Shown: one piece after another, positions 60,135 through 64,000 of the stretch | How positions within the stretch are numbered: the first letter of the stretch is position 1 | Layout of the letters: each line of letters starts with the position of its first letter | Assembly (NCBI RefSeq): GCF_027887165.1 | Contig: NC_077233.1 | Location: 227,502,872-227,566,871 of the forward strand | From: Monodelphis domestica | Taxonomy: Eukaryota > Chordata > Mammalia > Didelphimorphia > Didelphidae | DNA length: 64,000 bases | Reading direction: 5' to 3' | Made by a program: the position numbers and the translations under genes | Notes under the pieces: model-generated | Told to the model about the DNA's origin: nothing | What the model saw: only the letters and a program-made list of their open reading frames with translations | Databases searched by the model: none

Positions 60135-61475
60135 ACCAATTACACATAATAGTTTAAGATTTTGTTAATCATTTAGAGTTAACTCTTGAAAATATTTTTC
60201 ACAAGTGAAGAGGTGAAGGAACAGATTTTCTCAACTAATTACTGTGTGCAGACATTTTTTTAAATTATGAAGCTTGTATTCCTAGAATATGAAGTTTAGT
60301 TAGGTTTCAAGGTGATTAAATTTTTTATTTCTTGTATGTGGTAGCTTCAACTATATGACATAAAATGTGTAAATATTAGTAAACTAAATTCTGACTACTC
60401 AGCTAATTTTTAAAAAATTTTAGTTCAATTTTTGTCCCGTCATTTGTCAGTCCTTTTGTAGTAATTTCAGTTTAATAACAAATCAATACGAGGTTGGTTT
60501 TTTTTAAGAAATGTATTAATTTTTTCAACTCTTATAAGATTCTATTTGTGAACTGAAGAATCTAGAGTCAACAGTTTGTAATTCTTAACACAAAATTAGT
60601 GTTGTACTAATAACAAATAAATGGTATGTTGACCATATTTTTAAGGCAGGAAAAAAAATGAGCATTTTGTATTTGTGTCATGATTGAGAACTATACCTAA
60701 GAATCTACTGTGAAAAGCCCCAGAAAGGAGCTGAAATTGAATGATTGTAACTACTGCCACATTTTAATACACTAGAAGATTTGGATAGTGACAATAGCAT
60801 CTCAGTTCCTCTCAAATAACAAGGACAGAAAATAATGTATAAAGATGCATTGCATTCACTGATTGGAATTTCTTGTGGTATAACACTTCAGTCTTTAGTT
60901 ATATCAAAAACGCTTACTCTAAGAACATAAGGGGGTTTTAAAACTCACTTGCTATTTACTTGTCTACTGACCTTAAAAAGCATTTGTCAATTAGAAGAAA
61001 AAGCAATTTTTCTTCTAAAAAACCATTGTGAATCCTTGCATACTGATTGATAAACGCCCTTATGGTAAGCTTGGATTTTTTTTTTTTTTTAGAAAAATTG
61101 TGTTTTATTGTTTACCTTTTTTCTTAACTAAATGCTTGCAGAATAACACTTTTATAATAGATTGTAGGTGAAATGGAAAATACAAAACACTTTCATCATG
61201 ACATCCATTTCTTTTTATCAAGAGATGAGGGAAAGAGATTGGACACCTAGATGACTGACTCATCAAATTGCTCTTGAGTTAAAAAAGCAAAACAAAAACA
61301 AAAGTCAAGATAAGCTGAAGGATGATCTAGAAATAGAAGGAGCCATTTTTCCTAGAAATGAACGTGTAAGTGAATCTTTTGTGATTTTAGGAGAAATTTT
61401 CTGTACCACCAGATAGTTTATTGTATTGTTATGTGTGTGTGTGTGCAATAAAGCTATGAAATAATTGAAGAAAAA
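60135..61475 (+). other. Candidate retroposed 3' UTR inserted in L1 ORF1
   Basis: About 1.3 kb of AT-rich DNA unlike L1 lies between two pieces of ORF1. It ends AATAAA (in 'tgtgcaataaagctatg'), 20 bp later an A-rich run, then L1 resumes at 'gaaaaacaactgacctg'. A signal plus A tail on the plus strand suggests a copied mRNA 3' end. Possible short direct repeats (gaaaacaa near 60124 and gaaaaacaa near 61480) are weak. The parent is unknown. A (GT)n run lies at 61431-61445. Confidence 0.45.
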
Positions 61476-63124
61476 AAAGAAAAACAACTGACCTGAAAAA
61501 TCAATCCAGGAAAAATAGTTTAAGAATTATTTCACTACCTGAAAGCCTTGATCAAAAAAAGAGCTTCGATATCATCTTTCAAGAAATAATCAAGGAAAAC
61601 TGCTCTGATAATCTAGATCCAGAAAGCAAAATAGAAATCTAAAGAATCCACTGATCACCTCCTGAAAGAGATTCCAAAAGAATAACTCCCAAGTATATTA
61701 TAGACAAATTCTAGAACTCCCAGGTCAAAGAGAAATTATTACAAGTATCTAAAAAGAAGCAGTTGAAATCTTGTGGCACCACAGTCAGAGTAATGCTAGA
61801 CTTAGCAGCTTCTACATTAAAGGGCTGGAGGGCCTGAAATATGAAATTCCAGAGGTCAAAGGAGCTAGGTTCAAGGATCACTTACCCAACAAAATTGAGC
61901 ATAATCCTTCAGAGGAGGAAATGGACATTCAATTAAATAGAGGACTTTCAAATATTCCTGTTGAAAAGACCAGATATGAATGGAAAATTTTACTCTCAAA
62001 TAGAAGACTCAAGTTAAGGATAAAAATGTAAACAAGAAAGAGAAATCAAAAGACATTCAATAAGTTTAAACTGTGTACATGCCTACATGGGAAGATGATT
62101 CTTATAATTTTTAAGAACTTGATTCTTATAACTTCTAAGAACTTTTTTCATTATTAGGAAAGTTAGACATTGTATACATAGACAGAGAGCAAGGATATGA
62201 TTGAATGTGATTAGATGATATCTAAGCAAAAAAATCGTATCATGAGAAAAGGGAAAGCATTGGGAGAAGAGGGAAGGGGAAAATGGATTAGAGTAAATTA
62301 TCTCACATATAAGAAGCACAAAAGAGCTTTTATTGGGGAGGGGAGGAAAACATAAGCCTTACTCAATGAAATTGACCCAATGAGGGAAGAACATAATCAA
62401 TTGGGCATACAAATCTATCTTACCCTACAGGAAAGTAATGAGAGGTATGAAGGTAAAAGAATGAGAGAAGAAGGGTAGGACTGATAGAAAAGTGAGCAAA
62501 TTGTGGGGATGTGGTGGTCAGAAACTGAATAGAGGGAAATAGTATGGAGAATAATACCCAGGAATCATAATGGTGGGGGTGTAGGAATTTATAAGTCTAA
62601 TAAAAGCTTACTTTCTCAAATAAATATAGGAATGAGTCAAATATATAAGAATACAAGTCATTCCCCAATTGATAAATGGTCAAAGGACACAAACAGGTAG
62701 TTCTCAGATAAATTTATTAAAGCTTTCTTAGTTATGCAAAAGAAATGCTCTAAATAATTATTAGAAATGCTAATTAAAACAATTCTGAGGTGAACAAACA
62801 ACTACAAATAACTTGGCTATAATCAGCAATCCTAAGGGACTCTTGATAAGAAAATTCGCATCTGCTTCCAGAGAAAGAATTGATAGAGGCTGAATCCAGA
62901 CCAAGAGAACTTTTTTCACTTTCTTAATTTTTTTGTTCAAATTTCCTTCCACAAAAGGATTAACATGTGGACATGTTTTTACATGATTTCACATGTGAAA
63001 TCTGTGTCAGATTGCTTACCATCTAGGAGAGGGTAGGGAAAGAAAGAATTTGAGACTCAAAAAAAAATTTTGGAAATGTTAAAAACCTTTTCATGTAATT
63101 GGGGTGGGGAGTTAGATTTTTAAA

Positions 63125-63265
63125 AGTCAAATAAATAAACCTGTCTGCCTTAATTTCCTTAACTGCAAAATGAGGATAGTACTTCCTCCCAGGATTATTG
63201 TGAGCATCAAATAACATATTTATAAAACTCTTATCCCAGTTCTTGGCACTTAGGAGGCTTTTAAT
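63125..63265 (+). repeat. MIR/THER-type SINE tail
   Basis: 'ttccttaactgcaaaatgag', 'gattattgtgagcatcaaa', 'cagttcttggcacttagg' follow the tail of the CORE-SINE. Confidence 0.65.
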
Positions 63266-63269
63266 TTGT

Positions 63270-64000
63270 TCCTTCTTTCTTGATTGATTCTTAAAAAATA
63301 AAATAAATTAGACTCCTAACCTCTGATATTCTTACCCCACCCCCAAACTATGGTCCTAAAAGTGAGACTGGATAAAGAGGAAGTGATGATTAAGAAAAAT
63401 TACTAGAGAACAATTGCTTAACAGGAAAAAACTGAGAACAGGATTCACCAGTAGTCCTGGTTTAGGGTCCGAGGAAGAAGGCTATAATTTGAGTCTCGTT
63501 GGCCTTCTTGGGATTCTGTAGTAAAAACTTCAATCATTTCCACCCCCAGTTGGTTAGCAATACAGGTATGGTATAGGAAAGATTTTCATTTCAGATTTAT
63601 AACTCCTGATTTATATAACAAGTTAGTGTGACTCTGACTTATATTTTATCTGAGAGGGATGGGCAAACTAGGCCTTCAGATTTTACTTTGTGGTATGAAT
63701 ATCTCCTGTGACTCACCTAGTTGAAAATTAGAGACTCATTTATTTTACTTTATATGACCCTCCCTTTTTCTCTCAGGGTTGCTTTTAGATTGTATAAATT
63801 GATCTACTTTACAGAGTCATCCATAAAAGAAAACAACCTACTTAATGCAATCTCAAATCACCAAAAAGTAAGGAAAATTTGGATCTCTCCAAGATTTTCT
63901 TTTCAATTTCTGCTTAGACAATTCTATTTCTTTTCTTCTATTGAAAACAATTTCTTCACCCCATAGATACTTTTAAGAAAACTTGATCAGTGTGACTTAA
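63270..64000. other. Unique intron 3 DNA
   Basis: No exon or repeat recognised up to the window edge. The frame at 63721-63966 has no family resemblance. Confidence 0.4.

Larger units (their letters stand above)
57540..63110 (+). mobile_element. Decayed L1 with 5' UTR and ORF1, ORF2 mostly missing, three nested insertions
   Basis: Sense L1 pieces in order: 5' UTR at 57540-57865 ('gcatgaaagatctgttgcac'), 5' UTR and ORF1 N-terminus at 58535-59345 ('gaattggtctcaagcccaaa', coiled-coil repeats such as 'agaattgaccaaatgg'), ORF1 core and C-terminus at 61478-62050 ('atcacctcctgaaagaga', 'aaattgagcataatccttc'), an inter-ORF region, then only the ORF2 end and 3' UTR at about 62600-63110 ('attccccaattgataaatgg'). 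About 3 kb of ORF2 is absent, either deleted or, as in HAL1 elements, never present. All frames are broken. Confidence 0.8.
50756..64000 (+). other. BAIAP2L1: BAIAP2L1 intron 3, incomplete at right edge
   Basis: The intron starts GTAAG in phase 1 and is open at the window end. It is the most repeat-dense part of the window, with LTRs, 7SL and L1 sequence. Human exon 4 continues with a long helical stretch starting HVLIEISS; no such coding sequence was seen here. Confidence 0.9.

Noticed and set aside
1..64000. CRISPR arrays, operons, riboswitches, tRNA or rRNA genes
   Set aside because: The window is vertebrate nuclear DNA. tRNA-like boxes occur only in SINEs, and no spaced repeat array is present.

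Overview
This window is intronic and promoter DNA of a mammal, almost certainly a marsupial. It holds the 5' part of one gene on the + strand, BAIAP2L1 (IRTKS, an I-BAR/SH3 actin regulator). A GC-rich CpG-island promoter lies at about 1.1-2.0 kb. Coding exon 1 is at 1835-1885, exon 2 at 35807-35882 and exon 3 at 50669-50755. Introns 1 (33.9 kb) and 2 (14.8 kb) are complete, and intron 3 runs off the right edge. The three exons join in frame and encode the first 71 residues of the I-BAR domain. I found no other protein-coding gene; nearly all other short open frames lie in repeats or in unique intron DNA.

The marsupial call rests on repeat content recognised from family knowledge: tRNA-derived marsupial SINEs of two kinds (a WALLSI/WSINE-like type ending in an 'aacca-atacacagtattgattc' type tail and a MAR1-like type), marsupial L1 sequences, a BovB/RTE LINE, many MIR/THER-type CORE-SINEs and L2 LINEs, and marsupial-type LTRs. 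The typical American-opossum young SINE was not seen, which leans towards an Australian marsupial; this is only an inference.

Layout: 1-1.1 kb, flank with old SINE pieces; 1.1-2.0 kb, CpG island and exon 1; 2-8.7 kb, mostly unique intron with MIR copies; 8.7-20.2 kb, L2 fragments broken up by L1, SINE and a hAT DNA transposon; 20.3-27.6 kb, L1 copies, one with an internal inversion; 28-32.2 kb, an L2 split by an antisense BovB that itself carries a SINE and a 73-bp fold-back; 32.2-39 kb, unique DNA, exon 2, SINEs and a 7SL RNA pseudogene; 39.5-48 kb, L2 blocks interrupted by LTRs; 48-50.7 kb, unique DNA and exon 3; 51-64 kb, a dense nest of LTRs, a full-length 7SL RNA retropseudogene, a young L1 with perfect target-site duplications, an unidentified coding-like relic, and a degraded L1 that has taken three later insertions.

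No undescribed biological system was found. The most interesting content is the layered insertion history, the two 7SL-derived pseudogenes, the fold-back whose sequence matches an LTR terminus, and the unidentified protein-like remnant near 54.5-56.3 kb. Repeat boundaries are estimated by eye and may be off by tens of bases unless target-site duplications are given.
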